In this document: in pieces, positions 25,686-36,714 of the stretch | How the letters are laid out: each line of letters begins with the position of its first letter | Position numbering within the stretch: position 1 is the stretch's first letter | Assembly: GCA_003117195.1 (NCBI GenBank) | Contig: BDSI01000079.1 | Coordinates: 322,093-386,092, forward strand | From: Eudorina sp. 2006-703-Eu-15 | Lineage: Eukaryota > Chlorophyta > Chlorophyceae > Chlamydomonadales > Volvocaceae | DNA: 64,000 bases | Direction of reading: 5' to 3' | Program-made: the position numbers and the translations under genes | The notes under the pieces: model-generated | Told to the model about the DNA's origin: nothing | The model's input: the letters and a program-made list of their open reading frames with translations, nothing else | Databases searched by the model: none

Positions 25686-28350
25686 CTGGGTTATCGCGAG
25701 GTGGCTCAAAGGAAGTTAATGTACAGGCGCCCATGCAAAGCGAGGTCGGGATACGGGTCCACCTTGTAACGGTTACAAAAAAAAGCGAAAGAGCAAGATG
25801 CTCACCTGAGTCACATCTGCTGTTGCTCACTGTACTTGGGTTTAACAGGAGTGTGCGTTTGACAGAGAGTAACAACGGAGAACTTGGCGCTGACCAAGGT
25901 TGTCGTTTCAAGGGAGCGGGGGAGCGAACCGGTGACGAGACAAGCGCAGCGAGCGCCATCTGCAACATCAAATCAGACCAAGGGTCCTGAGTTCTCCATG
26001 TCCATGGCACCAAAGACCGAACGGTGTTACGGTAGGCAGGAGGCCAACCGCGAGTGAGGTCTCACCAGCTACACAGGAAAGTCGTTTGCGTTACCTAGGA
26101 ATGTTCATGTCAAAAAGATGGGTCGCTGGATGGTGGTAGGGTCGTAGAAGCTTGGAAGCTCCCCTGTTTGTACGGACGCGATCATGGGCGAGGCATGCAT
26201 GCGGCTTCGCTGATGGAACAGCCTGGAACCCTCGTCTTTATACACGCTCCAACCATAAGCATGGGAACCTGCTGATATGCTACAAGCGGGCTGGTTTCTT
26301 CGCAACCAGCGCAACCAGGTAACCGGCTCGACAGGACATTTGAGAAGAGCAGGCGAGCTCACACCAAATACCGATGCCGTATGCATGGACACGTCACGGC
26401 TCGGAATGGCTGCCTTCGTTTTCAACGGCTTTGGTACAAGCTGTTCGAACAGCAGACAGATGCCGCCAGCAGCAGCTCCGTCGGAAATCATTGAGCAAAG
26501 TACAGCAGCGGATCAAATTATCATAAAGGGGGCACATTATAGCGGGCAGCGCACCCTTGCAAGGCCCCGCGAACACAGACTGCGCGCGGATGCTGCCCTG
26601 GTGCAAAGACGGGTGCGGGCCATCACCGCGCTGGGCAGGCCGACCCGCGGGTCACCCCTGCACCCACTGCAGTAGCAGCTGCGACATGCTGAGTATTGAC
26701 GGTCGTGTTCTTCACGGAGCGCGTGACAGAGGCGTGTGTTTAATGACAAACCCGAGAGGCGTGCGTATCAATCAGTCGCATCACGCTGGGAATCGTTGTG
26801 CGGGTTGAGCACCTGGCTGCCGACGCCGGCGTCGGGAACGGTGACAGTATGCTATGCCTGCTCACCAAATCAAGGCACAGCCCGCAATACTGGAGGAAAA
26901 TGGGTCGTCGGATAGTGCATGGCTGCGGCAGCACTTTGTACGACGCACCTCACCGGGTTCCAAAGAACGCGCCTTGACTTGTCTCAATGCGCGCCACCAT
27001 CACTTGGCCGTCTGCCCGTCCTAGGAGCAGAGCCGCGTTCGGCGGGCGGCCTACGAGATTTCTCCACGCCGCAGATGCGGGACGTTCATCTGGGTTGCGC
27101 CAGTCACTGATGTGGGTTGCGCCAGTCATGCATGTGGGTCATCGCAGGATTTCGGTGCTGCAGGAAGTGGGTGGGCGTCGGTGCAGCGTTTCGGGACACG
27201 GGGCGGACTGCTGGCTGGAATTTCCAAAAATCTGTCGTAATTTTACACGGCGCACTCAGCAGCATTTCCGCCGTTGTATATTGACTCGCAACGCTTAATC
27301 CTCCTCCCCATGCATCAGCCATGAGTTGCACGGCACGAGCGCTCTTAACGTCAGAATGAGCAGCCGGGGAACGTACAGACGGCTGAACGCCCCACCCAAC
27401 ACACGCACATGGCGCACAGGCGGACAGTACTAGCTTGCTGCGCGGAGGTGCGCCACATCTCCAATCCTCCGCGCTGATGCGTTTTGTGCCAACTACGACA
27501 GGACATCGGTCCGCCCAGTCCCCCACAGCACCTGGTCGTACCTGGTCGTACTCGCATGTGTGTGCCGGCGACCCTGCGGCGTGCCCCGCTGCATGATCTT
27601 TGCACACATCAGGATAGCAAGTACCTGACACCGCGCACGGGCCCCAAACCACGATGCAGTATGCCTGTCACTGCCCGGGAACGAGCCCACAGAGGGGATG
27701 AAGCTCGGTTGCTTGCGTGTCGCCAACAGGTCTTGCATCCGCTCCATCTGTATTTCCGCTGGGCACCCAGCAGCCTGCACATGCACCGTTGTGACCCTAC
27801 GGCGCATCCTAGCCACGGCGCCGCAAGACCCAGATGACATGGGTCCAAGCCGCCTGGTTCCGAAATGCCATCCTGTACTACACAAAATGTACGACATGCA
27901 CCGAAGTAACAGGAGCCGCCTGCCGCTGGCACCCAAGGCCCGCATATGTGGGTCCCTGGCTGTAAGTAAAATGGATAGCTATGTATGCTACCTGACTACG
28001 CGGCACCCTGCGTGTTCGTTGCAACTCGCAACACCATATCTCGCCCCACCCAGCAGAGTACAACCTTTCGCGTACGATACGGTACCCCCCCGCCCGCCGT
28101 GGTGGTTCAGGCGTGGGTCAGTGTTGTAAAGCACAATGGCAAGGGAACCGCACCGGCAAGGGTGGAGGGTGCAGCACTTCATCCAGAGAAAGACAGCCGA
28201 CCCTCAATCGGCCCCCCTGGCTGCTGCTGCCCGCGCCCTTCTGTCTGCCAGCGCGACCTCTTCGTACTCTGGTGGCTGGCCGGTAGTTGGCTGGCTGGTG
28301 CGCGGCTTTCGCTCCATCACGCACGCAGCGGCTGCTGCCTCCTGCCTGCC
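25686..28350. other. intergenic region without recognisable genes
   Basis: This region lies between two minus-strand genes. It holds the promoter and 5' UTR of the VHL-like gene (right of 25,685) and the 3' flank of the poly-Glu protein gene (left of 28,351). Reading frames on both strands are short and unlike any family I know. Confidence 0.5.
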
Positions 28351-30492
28351 TCACACCTCCAGGCTGAGGTCGTACTCGGCCAGGGCGGACCGCAGCAGCG
28401 CCTCCGTCTCGTCACCGCGCCGCATCGCCAGCCGCGCCGCCACAAGCGCCTCCGGCAACCGGGTCGCCATGATGTCCTCCACCCCCTCGTCCAACAGCAA
28501 CCCCACGCGATGCCACTCCCCCCCTGGCGTGACCTCCCGCACCACCCGGGACGTCAGCTGCTTTACCTCCTGCCTTGCCGCCCCGACAGCCGCCCGCATG
28601 ACGCGCATCTGCTTGGAGTACCGGTCCACGGCCGCATGCGCCTTGTTCAATTGGTCATGGACGGCCTCCAGCACATGCAAACGCATCTGCAGCTCCAACG
28701 CCGCCGCTACCGCCTCCCGGTCCTGCAGCCCCATGCAGGCCCTGCATATGCTCAACAGCCACTGCCGTGCCTCCGCCAGCTCGCTGCCCTCCGCCTTCAC
28801 GCCCGACCGCGGCTGCTGCGGCTGCTGTTGCTGCTGCTGCTCCTCCTCCTCCTCCTCTTCCTCCTCCTCCTCCTCCTCCTCCTCCTCCTCCTCCTCTTCA
28901 GCCTCCTGAAGCATCAAGGCGATCAGCCGGGCTCGGAGCTGCGTTAGCGCGAGCACGGTGGCTGCAGCGAAGCGCTGCTCGTGATCGGACAAATCATCGG
29001 TCGCCCTCGTGATACGGCGCAGCTGCGCGTTCACCGCCGTGAAGACCTGTCCGAGGGCCAGTAAGCTGTAGACGAGGTCGAGCCGCAGGGCGAGGTCGGG
29101 GCGGTCACTGGCGGCGCACCAGCGCCCGACGGTCAAGACCAGGGCCATACACAGCCACAGCGGCAGCTGCTTGGAAACCCAGGGAGGGCAGATCAAGGGA
29201 GGCAGATGCGCAGATCGAGGGAAGAGGGGGTCAGCAGGAAGGAAGGGACAAAGGCGGCTTCGTACATAGTAGCTGTTGGGTGAGGTACCCTAGGATACTA
29301 CACCCAACAGCCGCTTCGGCCTAAGGGGGTCGTAGATCGAACCAGGGCAGAGACGTGTTCGGACGGTTTCTCGCTGTTGATGTTTAACGAAGACGTGCAG
29401 GACTAGGGTGGGTTGAGTTCGCTAGGTTGACTTGCAATGGTAGCGACATCAAAGATGAGCCGGGTGGCGACGGCGGTGGTGGGCGAATGGCTGGAATTGT
29501 TGATCCTGGAATCATGGATCCTGAAATCATGGATCCTGGAATCATGAGTCCTGGAATCGAGAAGGCAATTTGGGTTGCCCACCCGCCCTGGTGCGCGTTC
29601 CGGTGCTGAGCTGGTATCTGGATGGCCAGCATATACGTCTGGTGTCTACAGTACTGGAGGGAGCCACTATGTACGCCTTCACTCGCCAGGCGAGCATCAG
29701 GGCAGGGACGTCTTATGCTCGTCCTCTAACCGCCAACTGCTGCATAGAACTGCCAACACGCGCAACGGCCCTTATCTCGCAGCACAGGCGGAGCCACCAT
29801 AGGCAAGCTGCAGGCAATACAACCCGATTTAGCCTCGATTTGACAATCCTGCGGCTCTGTAACCGTCAGCCCGGGAAGGGAAAAACTGGGTCGACCACCA
29901 GCTACCCGTCGAGGCGTGCATCGCAGATGAAGGGGCGCCCCTCGCCGCTGGGCGGACGCCCACTCTCCCTCCCACCCACCTCCCACCCACCTCGCCAAGC
30001 TCGTACCACACGTCCTCGAGTTTGCGGCATACGGGCTTGACACGCAGCCAGACCTGGCTTCGCACCTCGACAGCGCCGCGTGCCAGCTGCAGGCGGGCAG
30101 GCAGACAGACAGACAGACAAAATGGTATTGGGACAAAGATTTGACTGCACGCGGCTAAACGGCAAGCCCAAGTAAGCCATTAAGGTCGTAGCATGTAAGA
30201 GTATCAGGAGCGCGACAGTCGTAGCCTGTAAACACTAAACACCACTCCACGAAGCTTTAAATTACCGAGGCGGTGGCCTACTGACGTGATCAATACGTTG
30301 GCGGGCGCCTTGCGCCACCAAGCGCGGAAAGTCCGACTCCGAAGAGAACCCCAGGGCTGCTGCGGGCACAACAGCGCGCCTGCTGCCAAACGGCGGAGGC
30401 ATTCTCGGATGAGCCGCAGCGGGAGCATCTTCAGCAGCCGCGGCTCGTGACGAAACGCGCAACTGCAGCGGCTGTGCTAGGCTCCTCAGCAT
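28351..30492 (-). CDS. unrecognised 372-aa protein with poly-Glu/poly-Gln tract
   Basis: Three phase-0 exons were assembled: 30286-30492 (69 aa), 29991-30086 (32 aa) and 28351-29166 (271 aa plus stop). The N-terminus (MLRSLAQPLQLRVSSRAAAA) is basic and Ala/Ser-rich like an organelle transit peptide. Exon 3 starts with a hydrophobic stretch (LPLWLCMALVLTVGRW), followed by predicted helices, then a long Glu run and a shorter Gln run (encoded around 28840-28899), then more amphipathic helices ending SALAEYDLSLEV. No known family is recognised. The splice sites (GTCAGT, GTGGGT donors; CAG acceptors) agree in phase, which supports the model, but an additional upstream or middle exon is possible. 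The function is unknown. Confidence 0.6.
28840..28899. repeat. CTC/CTG trinucleotide tract encoding poly-Glu and poly-Gln
   Basis: A near-pure triplet repeat in exon 3 of the unrecognised minus-strand gene gives a Glu run followed by Gln residues. The tract probably varies in length between strains. Confidence 0.85.
29272..29311. repeat. inverted repeat with 11-bp arms in an intron
   Basis: Positions 29272-29282 and 29301-29311 are exact reverse complements around an 18-nt spacer. The repeat is in intron 2 of the unrecognised 372-aa gene, about 105 bp from exon 3. Confidence 0.75.
29502..29560. repeat. 15-bp tandem repeat, about 4 copies
   Basis: The unit GATCCTGGAATCATG is repeated with single substitutions in the same intron (29167-29990). 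Because its period is a multiple of three, it also gives a repeated pentapeptide in a short plus-strand frame, which I do not regard as a gene. Confidence 0.85.
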
Positions 30493-31619
30493 TTTGCAGA
30501 AATCGCCGCGAAACCTTGTGGTTTGTGTGTGCTACGGCATCGACGGAGAGCGGCCCCCGCTGCCGCTGCTGTGATTAAGCCTAGAGCGAAACGCTTCGCA
30601 ACCAGCAGAACTGTCCTGCACAGCCTTTGGCTTGCTTACATTCGCAACAGTATATATCAAAATTGTATATCGAAGCCAAAGCATATGATGCAAGGCAACG
30701 CCTGCTGCGAGGTCGTAAGTGCGTGATGGCAGTTGTGGCGAACCACGGGTCATTCACTAATATACATATTCAAGAGCTCGAGGGCTTGAAAGGTCGTCCG
30801 ATGCGATTTTTGCTTTGATTTCATTCACCTTATTAGCATCCACAGCTTAAAGCCGAGAAGGTACTTCGCCACCCGTCCGAGGGTACCTCCACAGACCCCC
30901 AACACGTCATTAAGATCAAGGGCACACCCCCTACCAGAGAGCACCGTCACGAGGGTCTTGCATCACGCCGTACACGGCGCGGGGCTGCCGCGGTGGCAAC
31001 ACAGCAGGCGTGGGCCAGGTCTGACCCTCACCGCACCGCACACGCACGCACACGGAGCCACTCCACGGTCCACACCGACCCCCGGGTGGGCCCCCATCAG
31101 GCCCACCTGCAGTCAGTGGGAATGGGCGCCGCGCTTCGCTTCAGTTCGATTCGCTGCGGGTTGATCCCAACGTCACGTCGGCTGCTACAGCATGCCGCCG
31201 CTACAACCGTCCGCCAACACAGCAGCGGGAGCCGCACGCGGCCCTCCTCGAGAGGAAGACGCACACCGATCGGACGCCAGGGGGACAGGCGCTCGCAGTG
31301 ACCCACCGGGTCACCCCCCCGGTCCGACCCACCGGGTCACCCCCCGCGTCCGACCCACCGGGTCACCCCCCGCGTCCGACCCACCGGGTCACCCCCCGCG
31401 TCCCCGTCCCTCTCCTACGGGCCAGCCCGCCGCAGCTTTGCTGTGTCCGCCTTGGGTCTGGCGCTGCGAGAGAGACGCAACGGCCGCCGTCTCCGCAGCG
31501 GCCACATCCCCATCCCATGCCTCAAAGCCGGCAGCACCTGACCCAATACGATATGGGAGACCCCTCGCGCGTCGTGCGTGCGGCGTCCTGACGATGCCGT
31601 CCGATGGCAGGGCGCACGC
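30493..31619. other. intergenic region between two minus-strand genes
   Basis: The region contains the promoter of the 372-aa gene and the 3' flank of the TDRD3-like gene. A 26-bp minisatellite lies at its right end (31300-31403). No gene was seen. Confidence 0.5.
31300..31403. repeat. 26-bp minisatellite, 4 copies, with palindromic core
   Basis: Units start at 31300, 31326, 31352 and 31378. Each contains GACCCACCGGGTC, whose GACCC/GGGTC ends are self-complementary, followed by a C-rich stretch. It lies about 220 bp beyond the stop of the TDRD3-like gene. Confidence 0.85.
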
Positions 31620-34600
31620 TCAATTCCGCCCGCCCCGCCCTCCCCCCCGGCCCCGGCCGCGCCCCCCGCCCCGACGACCCCGTCCGCCTCCTCCGGGTTC
31701 GTCCCCCGCGTCATCGCCGCCGTAGTCATCGCCGTAGCCATCCCCCTGCGAGCCATTGGGCCTCGACCCGAAGTTGAAGAGACTGGCCGCCAGCTCCTTG
31801 CCGCTGAGGGCGGGTGCGGGTGCGGGCGCCTGGGGCTGCCGGCCCGCCGCGTGGGGTGGCCGCTGCGGTGGGGCAGGCGGGGCGGGTGGCGCTACAGCCG
31901 CCGGTAGGGCTGTGGAGGAGCCCGGTGCCGCTGCCGCCGCGCGCGGCTGCCGAGCCGGCGCACCCAGGACCGCCGCCAGGGCCGCCGCGGCCGCCGCCGC
32001 GGCCGCCCCCGAGGGGCCCGCGGCCACCGCTGCCGCCCTCGTCCGCCCAGCTGGCGGTTCGGGGACCAGAGACATGTGGCCGCTCGCGCCGCCGCTGGCT
32101 GCCGCAGCGCTGATTCCGGGGGGCCGTCGATCCGCCTCGTCGCCCCCCGGACCTCCGTACCGGTATCCAGCCATCGGACCTCCTCTTCCCCCCCTGCCAC
32201 CGCGTTCCTGAGCGACCCGGTCGCTGGGGGCCGCAGCCGGGGTATCCCCACGCGGCGCGCCTCCGCGGCCCCCTTCGCCCCGGGCTGCACCGCCGCCACC
32301 GGCGTGCCGCCCGCCGGTCCCTGCTCCCGGCCCCGAAGTGCCGGGCCCCGGCCTACTGGCGGTCGACGCAGTGGTAATCGCCGCGACAGCTGCAGCTGCG
32401 GCCGCTGCCGCGCCGGGCGGCCCGACGCCATGCCCTGAAGATGGCCTGCCCTGGTCGCCGTTGGAATCCATGCCAACGGCGCCGCCGCCGCCGCGTCCGT
32501 ATCCCCGGCCGCCATATCCCCCACGTCCCGGTCCCGAGTCGTAGGATGACGGTCCATCCTCTGCTCCATAACCGCCGCCCCGGCCAACTCCACCCCGTCC
32601 GCTGCCACCGCCTTCATCCCGCCCCCTTGCAAAGCCCGGCCCTGCGCCCCGACCCCGGCATGGACCAGTTGCCCCACCTGGGCCCTGGCCCTGGCCCCGG
32701 ATGCCCGGTCCGTCATAGTCCCCATCCCCGGGGGCCCAGCTGCCGCGACGGCCGGGGTCGTCCTCCTGCTGATCCGCAAACCGCCCGCCGACGGCCCGGT
32801 CGCCCCGCCCCCCGCGGCCCCGCCCGCCCAGGTCCTCGTGTCGCCCGGGCCCCATACCCCGCCCCCCAGTCTCTCCGCCCCCACGGCCCCTGGAGCTGCT
32901 GGGGCCGCTGTAGGAGTCGTCTCGGTCCCGACCCCTCCCGCCGCGGCCCGCAGATCCTCTGCCGTACCCTCTGCCGTACCCCCCGTCACCGGCTCCGAAT
33001 CCAGATCCCCGCCCCGCCGGCTGCGAGTAGTACGAATCCTCCAGGTCCAGTTCCGCCTGTCCGCGATTCCGCGTGGGTCCGCGTGAGGCAGTCAGACGGG
33101 GGCGGGGGGGGGCAGGGGGGAGGACGTGGGGCGCGGAGCCCAAGGAGGGAGGCCCTTCTCAGCGCATCACGAGGACCATTGGGGTGGGTCGAGCGCACAC
33201 GGCCGACGTTGCCTTGGAGGGTGGCGCTGCTGGTGGTTGCATGATGAGCTAAAGGGCCGGATGCGGCGTGTGAGGGCCACCCCTGCCAGCGGGAAGAGGA
33301 GCCTCCTGAGCGGGTCCATGTGCCATTTGTCTCATGCGACCCGAGACCTCCCAAACCCGCTGCGGACCGCTAGGGCCAGGAGCCTCCATGCCCCCTCGGG
33401 GCTGATGCGGAGGTGCCACAACGAGCTGGCCCTGCCCCAGGGGCACTATGCCCCGATGCAACCCAGAGCGCCTAAGCCGTACCAACCCCACTGCCCGCCA
33501 CCCACTTGCAGCTGCCTGGCCAGCGCCTCGTCCGCCTCCACCTGACTGACCGCCTTGGGACCTGACGGGGGACGGGGGACGGTGGCCGCGGCCGGGGGCG
33601 GGGCGCAGGGGATTAAGGGGACGGGGGACGGGGAGGGAGGGGCGCAGGGCGTTGGTAAGCAGAGCGCAGGGGGCGGGGCAGGGGTGTGCAGACCCACGGT
33701 GGGGGCAAAAGGCAGCGGCGGCTCCACCGGTCACCACAACACGTGGAATTAGAGGCGATGCAAGTGCCGGGGACAGTGAGACGATTTACACGAGCCTGCA
33801 ACCCCATACGGCTCTGTTGGCCCGCCCCCCTCCCAGGGGGCCGCTAAAGACCATCAAACGCCTTAAGCTTGTGCTGCCAGCCTATTGCGGCCCCTGGCCA
33901 GCGGCTGCGACAGCTCCTCACGGTCAGTAGCCAGAAGTCAGAAGCCAAGCGACAGCGGTAAACATCCACGGCCAGCGCTGCAGGTGGTTGGCGGTACGAT
34001 GCCGGTGCTCAGGGAGCCAGGGAGGGCGCAGCGCGCCGTACTAACCTGCTGCCGCAGCAGCCGCCTGCGCCTTCTTCTTGGCCTCCCACTCCTCCAGGGT
34101 CATGGCCCCACCGTCATCGTCATCGTCGTCGCCGCCTCGGCGCCCCCGCCGGAATACGCCACGACCCCTTCCGCCGAACCGCCCAAACCGCCCGCCTGTC
34201 CAACGGACACGGAGAGGCCATTCGTTTGATGGGGGCGTGAAATCAATAACGAATTGATGGGCCTGTACGAGCTGCGCCGACTGCCTCAGCGAGGAGCAAA
34301 GATCCGATGGAGATCGTCTACAGCACCAGTACCTCCACCTCCACGGGTGGGGTGGGGCCCAATACCCAGCCGACCCAGATGCCCGCTTGAGTGCGGACCC
34401 CGTCGGGTGCTGACCCACATGGCTTCGTAATCCGTACCCAACAAACAGGGCTGCCCACCACGCATGACCGCCCCCGACCCAGATGCCGGTACCTCGGCAC
34501 CAGTCGACCACCCGCCCGTGGGCCCTCCCCAAGCACTGCAAAGCCGCCCATACCAGTCCGAGTGTGCGTGTGCCCTTTCGTGCAACCACACACACGGAAC

Positions 34601-36386
34601 ATGCTGTTGCTGTCCTTGCGCCACAGATTTGGCTGACCTGCCATTTCCCCCCCCCTTCCCCCATACACACGCACCTGCTCTGCCTGCCTACGAACACACG
34701 CACGCACCCACCCACCCGACTGCTCCTCCCTGGCCTCCAGCTGCTCCTGCAGCTTCCGCTTGGCGACCTCACTGGCGGCCCCCGCTGAGAACAGGGGGCC
34801 CACGGGGGCCACCGCAACCGGGGCCCGGGCCGCCGCCGCGGACTCCTTGTCGCTCGTCCCCTCCTTGCTGCCGGCGCTTGCGCCAGATGCCGCCGCTGGC
34901 CCCGCCCTGGCTGCGGCAGTCGCCGCGGGTCCGGGTGTGGCGGCCGGCCTGGGGGCGCTGGCTGAGGTGCGGCCGCTGAGCTTGGCAGCCTTGTCGTCCC
35001 GACCTGGGAGGCGATGGGGACAAGACCCGGTTGGTCAGACAGCGCAATGGGAGCGAGCCCTGGCACGCTGTCACGCTGCAGCCCAGCTCAGATCCAGCCC
35101 AGCTCAGATCCAGCCGCGCTCAGATCCAGAACAGCTCAGATCCAGCCCAGCTCAGATCCAGCTCCGCCCAGTTTAGATTAAACTCAGCTCCGCCCAGTTT
35201 AGGTTAAAATCAGCCCAAACCGGGTAAGTTCAGCCTAGTCCAGGATTGTGGAGTCCAGCTCAGGTAAGGTCAGCCCCGTCAGGTAACTTCAACCCAGCTC
35301 AGCGCCGGGCCAGGGCCCACTGGACTCTGTGGCGGGGACCTGCAGCCGCTGTCCGTACGGTAGGTACCTGGAAATACCGTTAATGCCAACCGCGGCACCC
35401 GGAACCCTCCTTCCAAGACCACCTACCCCACCGCTTCGGCCCCAGGCCCAGACCCTCCACGCACCCGGTACGAAGTGCCGGAAGGGCGGCGCCAGCTCGC
35501 CGTCGTCCCCGGGCCCCGTGGCCTTGGGTCGCTCCACACCGCCGTACCGCCGCTGGGTCTCCCACGCCTCCGCCAGGTGATCCACGCGGCCGCCCAACAC
35601 CTGGCGGGGTGTGGGAGCGGTACGGGCGACACATCCCAGTAGGGGTTCAGTAGAAAAATCCCGGTAAGGGACAGTGAGAGAAGAGTGTGTGTGTAACGCA
35701 ACCCAAGGTAAGGGAAACAAGTTCACCAAGGGAGGGGTGGTGTCAAAGCTGGGGAGACGACCCAGAGAACAGCGGCAAGCACATGGCAAGCGTGCCGCTG
35801 TAACAACCCGGGTCGCTCCGCCCGGTGACACTGCAACCCCTGCCGGACCACGAAGTACCTTGATGCTTTTGGCGGTCAACATGACAACCCCATTTTTGAC
35901 GGTCGCATTGCTGAGGACCACTTTTGTCCCGGGTGCCAGCTCCTCGCTCAGCACGTCGACCCGCTGGTACTCCACCGCCTTGCACGTCACCTTGCCGTCT
36001 GTGAGCCGCAAGCAGAGCAGCCTGTCGTTGCCGCTCCCCGCCGAACTCTCCCGAGTCGACGGCCGCGAGGAGTCCACGAGCGCGCTGATCTGAAGGACCA
36101 CGGGGCCCTTGATAGTGGTGGATGTGCGGTTGACGTCATCTGGCAGGGCGGCCTTGCCTATCTTTTTGAGGTCCTGATTGCAAATATTTTGTACCACGGA
36201 AGCTGCATTGCCGTCCTCTTCATCCAAAAGCTCTTGGAAAGCCTGCGCCGATCGCCTTACGGTTAACGTCGGCAGTTATTTGCCGCCATCTAGTGTGAGC
36301 CAATGTCTGGAAAGGCAGATATGCGCCCAAGACCTCACATCTGCCCTGATGCTCCATCCTTGTGACTCCAGCTGCTGCAACGACAT
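31620..36386 (-). CDS. TDRD3-like protein: RMI1-type N-terminal OB fold plus long RGG-rich tail
   Basis: Seven exons join in phase on the minus strand: 36339-36386, 35859-36242, 35465-35600, 34716-35003, 34046-34195, 33506-33561 and 31620-33056. The total is 2,499 nt (832 aa). The start reads MSLQQLESQGWSIRAD. Residues about 1-189 match the N-terminal module of TDRD3/RMI1: GPVVLQISALVD, LCLRLTDGKVTCKAVEY, PGTKVVLSNATVKNG, then VLGGRVDHLAEAWETQRRYG and PPFRHFVPG. In animals this module binds topoisomerase III-beta. It is followed by an Ala/Lys linker, an RG-rich patch with six Asp residues and TLEEWEAKK, a UIM-like VEADEALARQLQ, and about 480 residues of RGG/GYGR/poly-Ala sequence suited to RNA binding. 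No Tudor or UBA domain was found. The likely role is an RNA-associated TOP3B partner (inferred). Confidence 0.86.
35085..35164. repeat. 16-bp tandem repeat, 5 copies, in TDRD3-like intron
   Basis: AGCTCAGATCCAGCCC and variants repeat exactly every 16 bp. More degenerate CAGCTC/CAGTTTAG relatives continue to about 35290. It lies in the intron 35004-35464. Confidence 0.85.
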
Positions 36387-36714
36387 TGCTACGTCCGAAG
36401 CCGAGGGCCCAACCGTATGCCAGCTGCTAATATGTTTATCAAGTCATAATTACATACAAACTATAACGACGAGATAAGTCAGCAGTATGGGCTCCACCTG
36501 GCCATGCCTGGCCCTCCTGCGAGACCGTCGTATGAACTAATAGCTGCGTTTCAGCTCCTTAGGAAAAGAATAACATTTCAATATCAGCGGATGCCAAACC
36601 AAAAGCTGCCTCGACAGAGCGTACGAGCACGTACCAGATGTAACCTGCAAGGCGAGTGGACAAATGCACCGGCGCAACAACGATCACTGAACAACGGGAG
36701 TCACCTGCACATGG
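36387..36714 (-). promoter_or_regulatory. 328-bp gap: 3' end of the large helical gene and promoter of the TDRD3-like gene
   Basis: Two minus-strand genes are separated by only 328 bp between stop and ATG. A minus-strand TGTAA at 36450-36454 is a candidate polyadenylation site for the upstream gene. It lies just 64 bp before the TDRD3-like ATG, so the transcript end and the next promoter probably overlap. Confidence 0.45.

Noticed and set aside
29427..29609. Short plus-strand peptide with repeated DPGIM units
   Set aside because: It arises from a 15-bp tandem repeat inside an intron of a minus-strand gene, with no other sign of coding.
32441..33244. Long plus-strand frames opposite the RGG exon of the TDRD3-like gene
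   Set aside because: They are GC-rich shadows of the minus-strand repetitive coding sequence, with Pro/Arg-rich composition and no start or splice support.
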